DNA of 64,000 bases from Sphingomonas aquatilis (GTDB taxonomy: Bacteria > Pseudomonadota > Alphaproteobacteria > Sphingomonadales > Sphingomonadaceae). The notes beneath the pieces are model-generated. The model worked only from the letters and a program-made list of their open reading frames with translations. It was not told where the DNA came from and searched no databases. The DNA lies in assembly GCF_014196115.1 (NCBI RefSeq), contig NZ_JACIDB010000003.1, positions 248,001 to 312,000 on the forward strand, written 5' to 3'. The translations under genes were made by a program, and so were the position numbers. Shown here in pieces: positions 32,689 through 41,131 of the stretch (position 1 is its first letter; each line of letters starts with the position of its first letter).

Positions 32689-32702
32689 GCGACGGTCGCG
32701 CC

Positions 32703-33554
32703 ATGACGCGGATGCCGAACCGGCGCGCGCTTCATCGCTGGGGCGTGGCGCTGGCCCTGACGGGACTCGTCGGCGGGAGCGTGCCGGCGCTGGCGGCGCC
32801 GCGTCCGGTGTCCGAGATCGTGATGGACGCGCGCGACGGTAGCATCCTGTATGCGGAAAATGCCGGCATCGTCCGGCGGCCGGCATCGCTGACCAAGATG
32901 ATGACGCTATTGCTGACGTTCGATGCGATCGACGACGGCAAGCTCGATCCCAGCGGGTCGATCCGCATCTCGCGCTATGCCGCGAGCCAGCGACCCTCGC
33001 GCGTCGGGTTCAAGCCGGGCGCGCGCATCGGGGTGGAGGACGCGATTCGCGCGGTCGCGGTGCTCTCCGCCAACGATGTCGCGGTAGCGCTGGCAGAGGC
33101 GGTGGGCGGCACTGAGGATCGGTTCGCCCGGATGATGACCGAACGCGCCCGGGCGCTGGGCATGACGGACACGTCCTTCACCAACGCGACCGGCCTGCCC
33201 GGCGCGAACCTCAGCACGGCCGAGGATATGGCGAAACTGTCGCTGGCGCTGCTGCGCGAACATCCCAAACGCTATGCGGTGTTTTCGACGCGCTCGTTCA
33301 GTTGGGCCGGGCGGCGCGTGCAGAATCACAACCATCTGCTCGGCGCGTTCGAAGGCGCGGACGGGATCAAGACGGGCTATACCGCCGAGGCCGGATTTGC
33401 GCTGGCCGCATCGGCGAAGCGCGCCGGCCGTCGACTGATTGCGGTGGTGATCGGCGAACGATCGATCCAGGCGCGCGACCGGCGGGTCGAAAGGCTGCTC
33501 GACCAGGGGTTTGCGGAGCTCGCCGACGCGCGCAAGGGCGGCGCGAAGGGCTGA
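32703..33554 (+). CDS. D-alanyl-D-alanine carboxypeptidase, S11 (PBP5/DacA-like)
   Basis: A 283-residue secreted penicillin-binding protein with a signal sequence (WGVALALTGLVGGSVPALA). The S11 motifs are complete: SLTKMM (SxxK), SAND (SxN) and KTGYT (KTG). It trims the terminal D-alanine of murein pentapeptides. The C-terminal membrane-anchoring domain of E. coli PBP5 is absent, so it is a short, soluble or loosely bound form. It works on the same substrate pool as the L,D-transpeptidase two genes upstream. Confidence 0.92.
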   Translation: MTRMPNRRALHRWGVALALTGLVGGSVPALAAPRPVSEIVMDARDGSILYAENAGIVRRPASLTKMMTLLLTFDAIDDGKLDPSGSIRISRYAASQRPSRVGFKPGARIGVEDAIRAVAVLSANDVAVALAEAVGGTEDRFARMMTERARALGMTDTSFTNATGLPGANLSTAEDMAKLSLALLREHPKRYAVFSTRSFSWAGRRVQNHNHLLGAFEGADGIKTGYTAEAGFALAASAKRAGRRLIAVVIGERSIQARDRRVERLLDQGFAELADARKGGAKG

Positions 33555-33569
33555 TCGCCGGCCGCCCGG

Positions 33570-34874
33570 TCAGCGCCGGACGGCACGCCCCCCGAAGGTC
33601 GGCACGCTCTCGCTGCCGTCCGCCGCCAGCGCGGAGACGGCGAAGAAGGTGTCGTCGACCGGCACCTGCGCGATCGTCGTCTGATCCCCCTGCACGTCGC
33701 GCGCGGTGCTCCAATCCTGCGTGTCGTTCGCGCGCCAGCGGACACGATAGCCCGCGGCGCCCGGCACCGGCGTCCAGCTGACCTTCGTGTCGCGCGACAG
33801 GTCGCCCGACAGCGTCACGGCGGCCGGCGCAGCGGGAGCGGCGGCGAGGCGGGCGATCGTCGCGGCGTTGATCGCGGTCACCTTGGCCAGATAGGCGAAG
33901 TCCATGCGGTCGATCGTATCGCCATAGGTCACGCCCGCTTCGGTGCGCAGGTCCTGATGCTGCGCGTCCCAATTCTCCGCGCTGACCGAGAAGCGGACCG
34001 CGGGATAGCCGCGCTTCAGGAACGGTTCGTGGTCGCCACCGCGGCCGAAGCGATCGGGACGGCGGTCGATCACCACGTCGAGGCCGCCGGGGATGCGGCG
34101 GGCGATGCCGTCGATCACCTTGGCAAGCGCGCGGCTGGGGCCGTCATCCTCGCCGCCATCGCCGCGGCGGCGCATCTGGCCGGGCAGGTCCTCGGCGGCG
34201 CGAATGCCTTCGGAAAAGACGCGGACGCGGCCGGCGTCCTTCACGCCGCCCTGGCCGATCGAATTGCCGACGATATCGTTGTTGAGCATCGCGCTGACCT
34301 GCCACCCGCGCTGCTGCGCGGTATCGGCGAGCAGTTCGGCGCCCCACAGCCCCTGTTCCTCGGCCGAGAAGGCGACGTAGATGATCGTCGCGTCGAACTG
34401 CCGCTTCGACAGCAGGCGCGCGGTCTCCAGCACCAGCGCCACGCCCGAGGCATCGTCATTGGCGCCGGGGGCGTCGTGCGTCGCGTCCATCACGTCGGTG
34501 ACGCGGCTGTCGATATGGCCGCCGACGATGATGACGCGATTGGGATCGCGGCCGGGCTGGATGCCCAGCACATCCTCGACCACGACGCCATTGGGTGCGC
34601 GCGGACCGGTGAAGCGGCGGCTGATCCGTTCGACCCGGATGCAGCCGCCGCACGTCTTGCCGATCGCGGTGAGCTGCGCCGCCATCCAGTTGCGCGCGGC
34701 GCCGATGCCGCGCTTGGGGTCGGTGGTGGATGACAGCGTGTGGCGTGTGCCGAAGCCGACCAGCGCGGTCACGTCGCCGCGCAGGCGGGTGGCGCTGGGC
34801 ATCGGCGGTGCGGGGGGCGGTGCGGGGGGCGTGGCGGCCGCAGCGGCGGCGGCGAGAAGCGGCGCGAGGATCAT
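33570..34874 (-). CDS. M28-family metallopeptidase with C-terminal fibronectin-III-like domain
   Basis: A 434-residue exported aminopeptidase-like protein. The zinc ligands are visible in order: IIVGGHIDSR (His), PGANDDASG (Asp), FSAEEQGLWG (catalytic and metal Glu) and RGGDHEPFLK (His). From about residue 345 a beta-rich domain (VTLSGDLSRDTKVSWTPVPG) resembles a fibronectin-III fold. The ATG at 34874 begins a short hydrophobic leader (MILAPLLAAAAAAA). It converges on the carboxypeptidase gene with a 15-bp gap. Confidence 0.88.
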   Translation of the reverse strand: MILAPLLAAAAAAATPPAPPPAPPMPSATRLRGDVTALVGFGTRHTLSSTTDPKRGIGAARNWMAAQLTAIGKTCGGCIRVERISRRFTGPRAPNGVVVEDVLGIQPGRDPNRVIIVGGHIDSRVTDVMDATHDAPGANDDASGVALVLETARLLSKRQFDATIIYVAFSAEEQGLWGAELLADTAQQRGWQVSAMLNNDIVGNSIGQGGVKDAGRVRVFSEGIRAAEDLPGQMRRRGDGGEDDGPSRALAKVIDGIARRIPGGLDVVIDRRPDRFGRGGDHEPFLKRGYPAVRFSVSAENWDAQHQDLRTEAGVTYGDTIDRMDFAYLAKVTAINAATIARLAAAPAAPAAVTLSGDLSRDTKVSWTPVPGAAGYRVRWRANDTQDWSTARDVQGDQTTIAQVPVDDTFFAVSALAADGSESVPTFGGRAVRR

Positions 34875-34970
34875 GTCCGATGGTGTGGACCGCCGCGCGG
34901 GTCGGCTCAAGAGGGAAGGCGCGGATTTATCCGGCACACCAGCGGCTTGGCCGGTGCGCCGTCCGAGTCG

Positions 34971-35129
34971 TCAGTGGTGCAGGTGCGAGGGGACGTCGCC
35001 GCGCTGGCTGATCATGTCGATCACGCCGCTGAGGTGCGCGGCGGCGATGCCTTCGCCCAGTTCGTCGAGCGTCTGCAGCGCCTGGGTCAAGAGCGCCAGC
35101 GTGTCGATGTATCGCGCCACAGGTATCAT
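34971..35129 (-). CDS. Small 52-residue protein, unknown
   Basis: An ATG at 35127-35129 preceded by TTGGAGA (6-base spacing) opens 52 codons to TGA at 34971. The product begins MIPVARYIDTLALLTQAL and continues as an amphipathic, leucine-rich helical sequence ending in RGDVPSHLHH. A promoter-like AT-rich segment lies upstream. The frame, ribosome site and coding-like composition support a real gene. No family was recognised. Confidence 0.6.
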   Translation of the reverse strand: MIPVARYIDTLALLTQALQTLDELGEGIAAAHLSGVIDMISQRGDVPSHLHH

Positions 35130-35149
35130 GCTGGTCTCCAAGATGTCCT

Positions 35150-35178
35150 ATTTTATGCTATTCAAAAGCAAATTTCCA
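35150..35178 (-). promoter_or_regulatory. Candidate promoter of the small ORF
   Basis: On the minus strand TGGAAA (35173-35178) and TAAAAT (35150-35155) are 17 bp apart within an AT-rich stretch. The neighbouring sequence is strongly G+C-rich, so this stands out. It lies between the usp gene and the 52-codon ORF. Confidence 0.4.
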
Positions 35179-35195
35179 TTGTTTTTTCATTGGGT

Positions 35196-35651
35196 TCAGC
35201 TGAGGCGATCGATGGCCTCACGGGTCAGCGAGCCGGGGATGATCATGACCGGGACGGGCAGGGCGCCCGCGTCGGTCCCGGTGAAATGCGCGACGAGCTT
35301 GCCCGGTGCGCCGCCGGCCGCCGCGCCCAGCACCAGCGCGGCGATATCGGGATTGGCGGCGATGATCTCGCGGATGATCCGGGGGCCGTCGCCCTGGCGG
35401 ACGGTGATCGCCGGCTTCAGGCCGGATTCGGCGACCAGCGTGCCCGCGGCCGCGGCGACCAGTCCCTCCGCATGTTGCAACGCCTCTTCCTCGATCGTCG
35501 CCTGCACGCCGCCGAAGGCAATGAACTCCTGCGGCGGGATCAGTGTCAGAATTTCGACGCCGCCGCCCGTCTTCACCGCGCGGCGCGCGGCAAAGCGCAG
35601 CGCGATCTCCGCCTCCGGGCTATCGTCGATCACGACCAGGTAGATCCGCAT
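35196..35651 (-). CDS. Universal stress protein (UspA family)
   Basis: A 151-residue single-domain protein. [20 protein letters not shown] is the usual N-terminal strand-helix, and LVLGAAAGG...PVMIIPG sits where ATP-binding members carry GxxGxxG...VPV. The glycine signature is incomplete ([11 protein letters not shown]), so nucleotide binding is uncertain. The role is stress survival in the cytoplasm. It is divergent from the pyruvate dehydrogenase E2 gene. Confidence 0.86.
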   Translation of the reverse strand: MRIYLVVIDDSPEAEIALRFAARRAVKTGGGVEILTLIPPQEFIAFGGVQATIEEEALQHAEGLVAAAAGTLVAESGLKPAITVRQGDGPRIIREIIAANPDIAALVLGAAAGGAPGKLVAHFTGTDAGALPVPVMIIPGSLTREAIDRLS

Positions 35652-35761
35652 GGCTGCTCCCCTTTTCCGTTACGTGCCGCGTGGATGAAGCGCGTGCAAG
35701 GGTTGACCCCCCGGCTTTGCGGCGCGAAGGAGCAATCCGCTCCCCAGGCAAGAGGACCTGC

Positions 35762-37102
35762 ATGTCGATCGAGATCAAGATGCCCGCGCTGTCGCCGACG
35801 ATGGAGGAGGGTACGCTGGCCAAATGGCTCGTCAAGGAAGGCGACACCGTCAAGAGCGGTGACATCATGGCCGAGATCGAGACCGACAAGGCGACGATGG
35901 AGTTCGAGGCGGTCGACGAAGGCACGATCGCCAAAATCCTGATCGCCGAAGGCACCGACGGCGTGAAGGTCGGCGCGGTGATCGCGATCCTGGCCGAAGA
36001 AGGCGAGGACGCCGCCTCCGTATCCGCCCCGACGAAGAGCGAGACGCCGCAGCCCGCCGCGAAGGAATCGGAGGCCAAGCCCAACCCCGCCGATCCCAAC
36101 AAGACCGGCAGCGAGGCGAAGCCCGTCGAACGCACCGTCACGCAGGCCGAGGATCATGGCCGTCCTGCCGATGCCGGCGCATCCGATAAGGGTGGCCGCG
36201 TCAAGGCGAGCCCGCTCGCGCGCCGTATCGCCGCGGACAAGGGCATTGACCTGTCCGGCCTGAGCGGTTCCGGGCCGAACGGCCGCATCGTCAAGGCGGA
36301 CGTCGAGGGCGCCAAGCCCGGCGCCGCGCCGGCCGCCGCAAAGGCCGACGCCGCCCCCACCGCCGCTGCTCCGGCGTCGGCCGCCGCGCCCAAGCCCGCC
36401 ACCGTGCCGGATATCCCGCACGAGGCGACCAAGCTCAGCAACATGCGCAAGACGATCGCGCGCCGCCTGACCGAATCGAAGCAGACGGTGCCGCACATCT
36501 ACCTGACGGTGGATATTCAGCTCGATGCGCTGCTGAAGCTGCGCGGCGAGCTGAACGCCAGCCTCGAAAGCCGCGGCGTCAAGCTGTCGGTCAACGACAT
36601 GCTGGTGAAGGCGCTGGCCCAGGCGCTGATCGCGGTGCCCAAGTGCAACGTCATGTTCACGCCCGACCAGCTGATCAGCTTCAAGCGCGCCGACATCTCG
36701 GTCGCGGTGTCGACCCCGTCGGGCCTGATCACGCCGATCGTCGTCGGCGCGGACACCAAGAGCCTGTCGGCGATCTCCACGGAAGTGAAGGACCTCGCCG
36801 CGCGCGCCAAGGACAACAAGCTGAAGCCCGAGGAATTCCAGGGCGGCACCGCGTCGATCAGCAACATGGGCATGTTCGGCATCAAGCAGTTCGAAGCGGT
36901 CATCAACCCGCCGCAGGGCATGATCATGGCGATCGGCGCGGGCGAGAAGCGTCCGTATATCGTCAACGGCGAACTGGCGGTCGCGACCGTCATGTCGGCG
37001 ACCGGCAGCTTCGATCACCGTGCGATCGACGGGGCCGATGGCGCCGAGCTGATGAAGGTGTTCAAGGAACTGGTCGAGCGTCCGCTCGGCATGCTCGCCT
37101 GA
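35762..37102 (+). CDS. pdhC: Pyruvate dehydrogenase complex E2, dihydrolipoamide acetyltransferase
   Basis: A 446-residue core enzyme of the pyruvate dehydrogenase complex. A lipoyl domain (lysine in [12 protein letters not shown]) is followed by an Ala/Pro/Lys linker, an E3-binding domain ([18 protein letters not shown]) and the catalytic domain with [16 protein letters not shown]. The start [20 protein letters not shown] at 35762 follows GAGGACCTGC. The E1 genes are not adjacent, but dihydrolipoyl dehydrogenase lies 680 bp downstream. A longer open frame upstream is not supported. Confidence 0.95.
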   Translation: MSIEIKMPALSPTMEEGTLAKWLVKEGDTVKSGDIMAEIETDKATMEFEAVDEGTIAKILIAEGTDGVKVGAVIAILAEEGEDAASVSAPTKSETPQPAAKESEAKPNPADPNKTGSEAKPVERTVTQAEDHGRPADAGASDKGGRVKASPLARRIAADKGIDLSGLSGSGPNGRIVKADVEGAKPGAAPAAAKADAAPTAAAPASAAAPKPATVPDIPHEATKLSNMRKTIARRLTESKQTVPHIYLTVDIQLDALLKLRGELNASLESRGVKLSVNDMLVKALAQALIAVPKCNVMFTPDQLISFKRADISVAVSTPSGLITPIVVGADTKSLSAISTEVKDLAARAKDNKLKPEEFQGGTASISNMGMFGIKQFEAVINPPQGMIMAIGAGEKRPYIVNGELAVATVMSATGSFDHRAIDGADGAELMKVFKELVERPLGMLA

Positions 37103-37118
37103 CCGGGAAACGCCTGCG

Positions 37119-37352
37119 ATGACGCGTCTGGTTTTCCTGTCCCGCCTGCCGATCTCGCGCGCGGCGATGGAGGTGATCTCCATCGCAGCGGGCCTGATCG
37201 CGGCCGTGGCGATGACCTGGGCCGCCGCCTGGTCCTATCCGCTGGGCCGTGATGTGATCTGGTGGTGCGGCGCCGCCGCGATGGTGGCGACGGTGCTGAT
37301 GGGCATCGGCCCGCTGCGCCGTGCCCGCGCTGCCGATCGGGTAAGCGCATGA
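37119..37352 (+). CDS. Small two-helix membrane protein
   Basis: A 77-residue protein with two hydrophobic helices (MEVISIAAGLIAAVAMTWAA; VIWWCGAAAMVATVLMGIG) and basic ends. No family was recognised. It begins 16 bp after pdhC, and its stop overlaps the next gene's start as ATGA, so it belongs to the pdhC-thioesterase-lpd transcript. Confidence 0.7.
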   Translation: MTRLVFLSRLPISRAAMEVISIAAGLIAAVAMTWAAAWSYPLGRDVIWWCGAAAMVATVLMGIGPLRRARAADRVSA

Positions 37353-37735
37353 ACGGCCTGCCGGACGGATCGCCGACGATCCGCGTCACCGCCATGCCTG
37401 CCGACGCCAATCCCTATGGCGACATCTTCGGTGGCTGGCTGATGGGACAGATGGACTTGGCCGCCGGCTCGGTCGCCTCGCGCCATGCCGGCGGCCGGGC
37501 GGTGACGATTGCCTGCGACGCGATGAAGTTTCACGCGCCGGTGCTCGTCGGCGATGAGGTGTCGGTCTATGCCCGCCTCGTCGCGGTCGGCAACACGTCG
37601 ATGACGATCGAGGTCGAAGCCTGGCGCCGCGCCCGCCACGCCAACGACGCGTGCAAGGTGACGCAAGCCCGCTTCGTCTTCGTCGCTACGGACACCAACC
37701 GCCAGCCCCGGCGCGTCGCGCCGTTGCCGGCGTGA
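37349..37735 (+). CDS. Acyl-CoA thioesterase (hotdog fold)
   Basis: A 128-residue single-hotdog enzyme of the YciA type. ANPYGDIFGGWLMGQMDLAA holds the catalytic aspartate region, and FHAPVLVGDEVSVYARL is the second conserved strand. It hydrolyses acyl-CoA in the cytoplasm. The ATGA overlap with the preceding gene shows translational coupling. Its place between the E2 and E3 genes of pyruvate dehydrogenase ties it to acetyl-CoA metabolism. Confidence 0.88.
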   Translation: MNGLPDGSPTIRVTAMPADANPYGDIFGGWLMGQMDLAAGSVASRHAGGRAVTIACDAMKFHAPVLVGDEVSVYARLVAVGNTSMTIEVEAWRRARHANDACKVTQARFVFVATDTNRQPRRVAPLPA

Positions 37736-37782
37736 TATTCTGATCTCTTCTCTCCCCAAACTCCTTTCCCCAGGGAACGACC

Positions 37783-39177
37783 ATGGCTGACACCTACGAT
37801 CTCATCGTCCTCGGCTCCGGCCCCGGCGGCTATGTCTCGGCGATCCGCGCGAGCCAGCTGGGCATGAAGGTCGCGATCGTCGAGCGTGAACGCCTCGGCG
37901 GCATCTGCCTCAACTGGGGCTGCATCCCGACCAAGGCGCTGCTGCGCACGTCGGAGGTCTATCATTATATGACCCATGCCGACGCCTATGGGCTGAAGGC
38001 GGACAATGTCGGTTTCGACCTCGCAAAGATCGTCGATCGCAGCCGCAAGGTGGCGGGGCAGCTCAATGCCGGCGTCAAAGGCCTGATGAAGAAGAACAAG
38101 GTCACGGTGGTCGAGGGCTTCGGCACGCTGACCGGCAAGGGCAAGCTGAGCGTCAAACAGGGCGACAAGACCGTCGAGCTGGAAGCCAAGCACATCATGG
38201 TCGCCACCGGCGCCCGTGCGCGCGACCTGCCGTTCGCCAAGGCCGACGGCAAGCGCATCTGGACCTATCGCCACGCGATGGTGCCCGAAGTGATGCCGAC
38301 CAAGCTGCTGGTCATCGGATCGGGCGCGATCGGCGTCGAGTTCGCCAGCTTCTACAACGACATGGGCGCCGACGTGACGATCGTCGAGATGCTCGACCGT
38401 ATCCTGCCGGTCGAGGATGCCGAAGTCAGCGAATTCATGACCAAGGCGCTGACCAAGCAGGGGATCAAGATCCTCACCAAGTCGGGCCTCGAAAAGCTGG
38501 AGCCGGGCGCCAACGGCGTCACCGCCGCGATCAAGGACGCGGACGGCAAGGTCACCAGCACGGAATTCAGCCATGCGATCGTCGCGATCGGCATCGTGCC
38601 GAACACCGAGAATATCGGGCTGGAGGCGCTGGGCGTCGAGACGGAGCGCGGTCACATCAAGGTCGACGGTTACGGCCGCACCAACGTCGAGGGCATCTAC
38701 GCGATCGGCGACGTCACCGGTGCGCCCTGGCTGGCACACAAGGCGAGCCACGAAGGCATCGTCTGCGTCGAGAAGATCGCCGGCGGCTCGCCGCATCCGT
38801 TCGAGACGTGGAACATCCCGGGCTGCACCTACAGCCGCCCGCAGGTCGCCAGCGTCGGTCTGACCGAGGCGAAGGCCAAGGATGCGGGCCATGACGTGAA
38901 GGTCGGCAAGTTCCCCTTCATCGGCAACGGCAAGGCGATCGCGCTGGGCGAGGCGGAAGGCTTCATCAAGACGGTGTTCGACGCCAAGACCGGCGAGCTG
39001 CTGGGTGCGCACATGGTGGGCGCGGAAGTGACCGAGCTGATCCAGGGCTATGTCATCGCGCGCCAGCTGGAAACGACCGAGCACGAGCTGATGGAAACGG
39101 TGTTCGCGCACCCGACGCTGAGCGAAATGATGCACGAAAGCACGCTCAGCGCCTACGGCCGCGCGCTGCACTTCTAG
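37783..39177 (+). CDS. lpdA: Dihydrolipoyl dehydrogenase (E3)
   Basis: A 464-residue flavoenzyme that reoxidises lipoamide in the 2-oxoacid dehydrogenase complexes. FAD site GSGPGGYVSAIRASQLG, redox disulfide GGICLNWGCIPTKALL, NAD site VIGSGAIGVEFASF and the catalytic AHPTLSEMMHE near the C-terminus are all present. The length is normal. It is read in the same direction as pdhC and probably serves that complex. Confidence 0.96.
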   Translation: MADTYDLIVLGSGPGGYVSAIRASQLGMKVAIVERERLGGICLNWGCIPTKALLRTSEVYHYMTHADAYGLKADNVGFDLAKIVDRSRKVAGQLNAGVKGLMKKNKVTVVEGFGTLTGKGKLSVKQGDKTVELEAKHIMVATGARARDLPFAKADGKRIWTYRHAMVPEVMPTKLLVIGSGAIGVEFASFYNDMGADVTIVEMLDRILPVEDAEVSEFMTKALTKQGIKILTKSGLEKLEPGANGVTAAIKDADGKVTSTEFSHAIVAIGIVPNTENIGLEALGVETERGHIKVDGYGRTNVEGIYAIGDVTGAPWLAHKASHEGIVCVEKIAGGSPHPFETWNIPGCTYSRPQVASVGLTEAKAKDAGHDVKVGKFPFIGNGKAIALGEAEGFIKTVFDAKTGELLGAHMVGAEVTELIQGYVIARQLETTEHELMETVFAHPTLSEMMHESTLSAYGRALHF

Positions 39178-39201
39178 GGCGGTAAGACCCCGAGATTTCC
39201 C

Positions 39202-39278
39202 GTCATTGCGAGCGCAGGCGAAGCAGTCCGGAGCCGTACCACGACGCCCTGGATTGCTTCGCGTGCGCTCGCAATGAC
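39202..39278. repeat. Inverted repeat of the GTCATTGCGAG type
   Basis: Two 28-bp arms (39202-39229 and 39251-39278) match as inverted repeats with two mismatches: GTCATTGCGAGCGCA..CGAAGCA.TCC. Sequences of this type are scattered between genes in very different bacteria. It follows lpdA by 24 bp and is unrelated to the 108-bp family. Confidence 0.8.
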
Positions 39279-39318
39279 GACGTCCGTCGATTAATCGCGC
39301 TCTGATGGACACGAGGCA

Positions 39319-40728
39319 ATGATCAGGGCGTCCAACGCGCATACCGACCGCGTCACCGCCGCGCGCGTCGCGCTTGCGGTCGCGATCCTGTTCGGCGGCA
39401 GCCTCGCGTTGTTCTGGCCGGGCTACGTCTCGTACGACAGCCTCGCCCAATATCGGCAGGCGCTCAGCGGCCGGTATGACGACTGGCACCCGCCGGCGAT
39501 GGCGCATCTATGGGCACTGTTCGGCGCCCATGGCCCCGCACCAATGCTGGTGCTTCAGATGCTGTGCTATTGGGGTGGCTTCGGCGCACTGGCGGTGACG
39601 CTGACCGCGCAGGGGCGGCGGCTGGCGGCGCTCGCGATCCTGGGGTTGGCGTGCTGGCCGGCGCTGCTCGGCTGGCAGGCGGTGGTGCTGAAGGATCTGC
39701 AGATGCTCGCGGCGCTGCTGGCGGCGACCGGGCTGGTCGCGACGTGGCGGCTGCGCGGGGTGCGCGTGCCCGCGGCGGCATGGGCGGCGGCGGGGTGTCT
39801 GGCGGGCTATGCGATGCTGGTCCGCGCCAATGCGGTATTCGCCGTCGTGCCGCTGGCGGCGATGGTGGCGATCCCGCCGCGCAGGACGGTCTGGCGGCTG
39901 GCGGCGATCGCGGTGGCCGTGCCGCTGGTGCTGGCGGCGGCGGGGCCGATCAATCATCGGTTGCTCGACGCGGGCGCGAGCGGGGTGGAGCGGACGCAGG
40001 CGATGTACGACCTGTCCGGGATTGCGGTCGCGACCGACGACACGGACACCGGTCTGACGCGGCCCGAGATCGCGACGCTGCGGGCCAGGGCCTGCGTGCG
40101 CCCGTTCTTCTGGGACCCGCTGGGCGACGGCGGGCGGTGCGGGGCGGAGACGGCCAAGCTGCGCGCAAAGTCGGTCGGGGCGCTTTACGGCACGCTGGCG
40201 CGGGTCGTGCTGCATCATCCGCTCGCCTATGCCGCGCATCGGCTGGCCCATCTGAATGCGACCGATCGCTGGCTGGTGCCGCTGCATTGGTATGGCGCGG
40301 CACCGCCCGTGGCGAACGAGCCCAACCCCTATGATTTCCGCGCGCCGGGCAAGGCGGCGGGGCGGTGGCAGCAGTTGGCCGGCGTGCTCGTCGAAGCGCC
40401 ATTCGGCTGGCCGGTGCTCTGGGCGGTGCTCGCCGTCATCGGGCTGGCCGCGACATGGCGGGCGGAGGAGGCGGCGGGCGGCCTCGCGGCGGCCCTGTTC
40501 GCCTCGGCGGTCGGGCAGGAGGCGAGCTTTGCCGTGATCAGCATCGCATCGGACCTGCGCTATCATCTATGGGCGATGACCGCGACGGCGATCGGCTGGG
40601 TGGTGCTGGGCCGCATGCCACGGGGCCGCTGGGCATGGGGCGCGGTGATCGTCGTGCTCGTCGGCGGGATCGCGGCGCGCCTCTGGCTGCCGCAGGCGGC
40701 GCAGACCTATAGCGGGATGCTCGGCTGA
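39319..40728 (+). CDS. Polytopic membrane protein, possibly GT-C-type glycosyltransferase
   Basis: A 469-residue protein with about ten to eleven hydrophobic helices. The first outside loop carries an acidic/His pattern (SYDSLAQYRQALSGRYDDWH followed by PP), as in GT-C enzymes that use lipid-linked sugars. A large soluble loop near the middle (NHRLLDAGASGVERTQAMYD onward) has a cysteine (RARACVRPFF). No exact family was recognised. The ATG at 39319 follows ACACGAGGCA. No adjacent polysaccharide genes support a pathway. Confidence 0.65.
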   Translation: MIRASNAHTDRVTAARVALAVAILFGGSLALFWPGYVSYDSLAQYRQALSGRYDDWHPPAMAHLWALFGAHGPAPMLVLQMLCYWGGFGALAVTLTAQGRRLAALAILGLACWPALLGWQAVVLKDLQMLAALLAATGLVATWRLRGVRVPAAAWAAAGCLAGYAMLVRANAVFAVVPLAAMVAIPPRRTVWRLAAIAVAVPLVLAAAGPINHRLLDAGASGVERTQAMYDLSGIAVATDDTDTGLTRPEIATLRARACVRPFFWDPLGDGGRCGAETAKLRAKSVGALYGTLARVVLHHPLAYAAHRLAHLNATDRWLVPLHWYGAAPPVANEPNPYDFRAPGKAAGRWQQLAGVLVEAPFGWPVLWAVLAVIGLAATWRAEEAAGGLAAALFASAVGQEASFAVISIASDLRYHLWAMTATAIGWVVLGRMPRGRWAWGAVIVVLVGGIAARLWLPQAAQTYSGMLG

Positions 40729-40784
40729 CCGCGTGCAACTGGGGCAGCGGGCGATCGTTGGCGGCGCGCAAGGAGAACGATGCG

Positions 40785-41129
40785 ATGGCCGAGGATCACG
40801 AACAGATTTACAAGGATTTCAAGGACGTGGTGAACATGGCGCCGGCCGAACTCGAACACTTCCTCGACACCGACGAGAGTAAGCGCGTCGGCTGGAAGGG
40901 CGAGGACGGCGAGGGGTCGGGCGAGAGCGTTGGCCACAAATCGGGCAAGCGGATCGTGGCGATCAAGCGCAAGGCCAAGGCGGACCTGACCGACGACGAT
41001 TATGCCCATATGAAGAAGGTGGTCGCCTATGTCCGCCGCCATCTGGCGCAGGGCGGACCCGACAAGGACAAGGCGCACAGCGACTGGCGCTATTCGCTGA
41101 TGAACTGGGGGCACGACCCCGAGAAATAG
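40785..41129 (+). CDS. DUF3140 family protein
   Basis: A 114-residue hydrophilic, charged protein. IYKDFKDVVNMAPAELEHFL, GHKSGKRIVAIKRKAKADLT and HMKKVVAYVRRHLAQ match DUF3140, which appears to be DNA-associated in name only; no function is established. The ATG at 40785 lies 9 bases from AAGGAG; an in-frame TTG at 40758 is less likely. It converges on the GGDEF/EAL gene with only 2 bp between the stops. Confidence 0.85.
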   Translation: MAEDHEQIYKDFKDVVNMAPAELEHFLDTDESKRVGWKGEDGEGSGESVGHKSGKRIVAIKRKAKADLTDDDYAHMKKVVAYVRRHLAQGGPDKDKAHSDWRYSLMNWGHDPEK

Positions 41130-41131
41130 GG

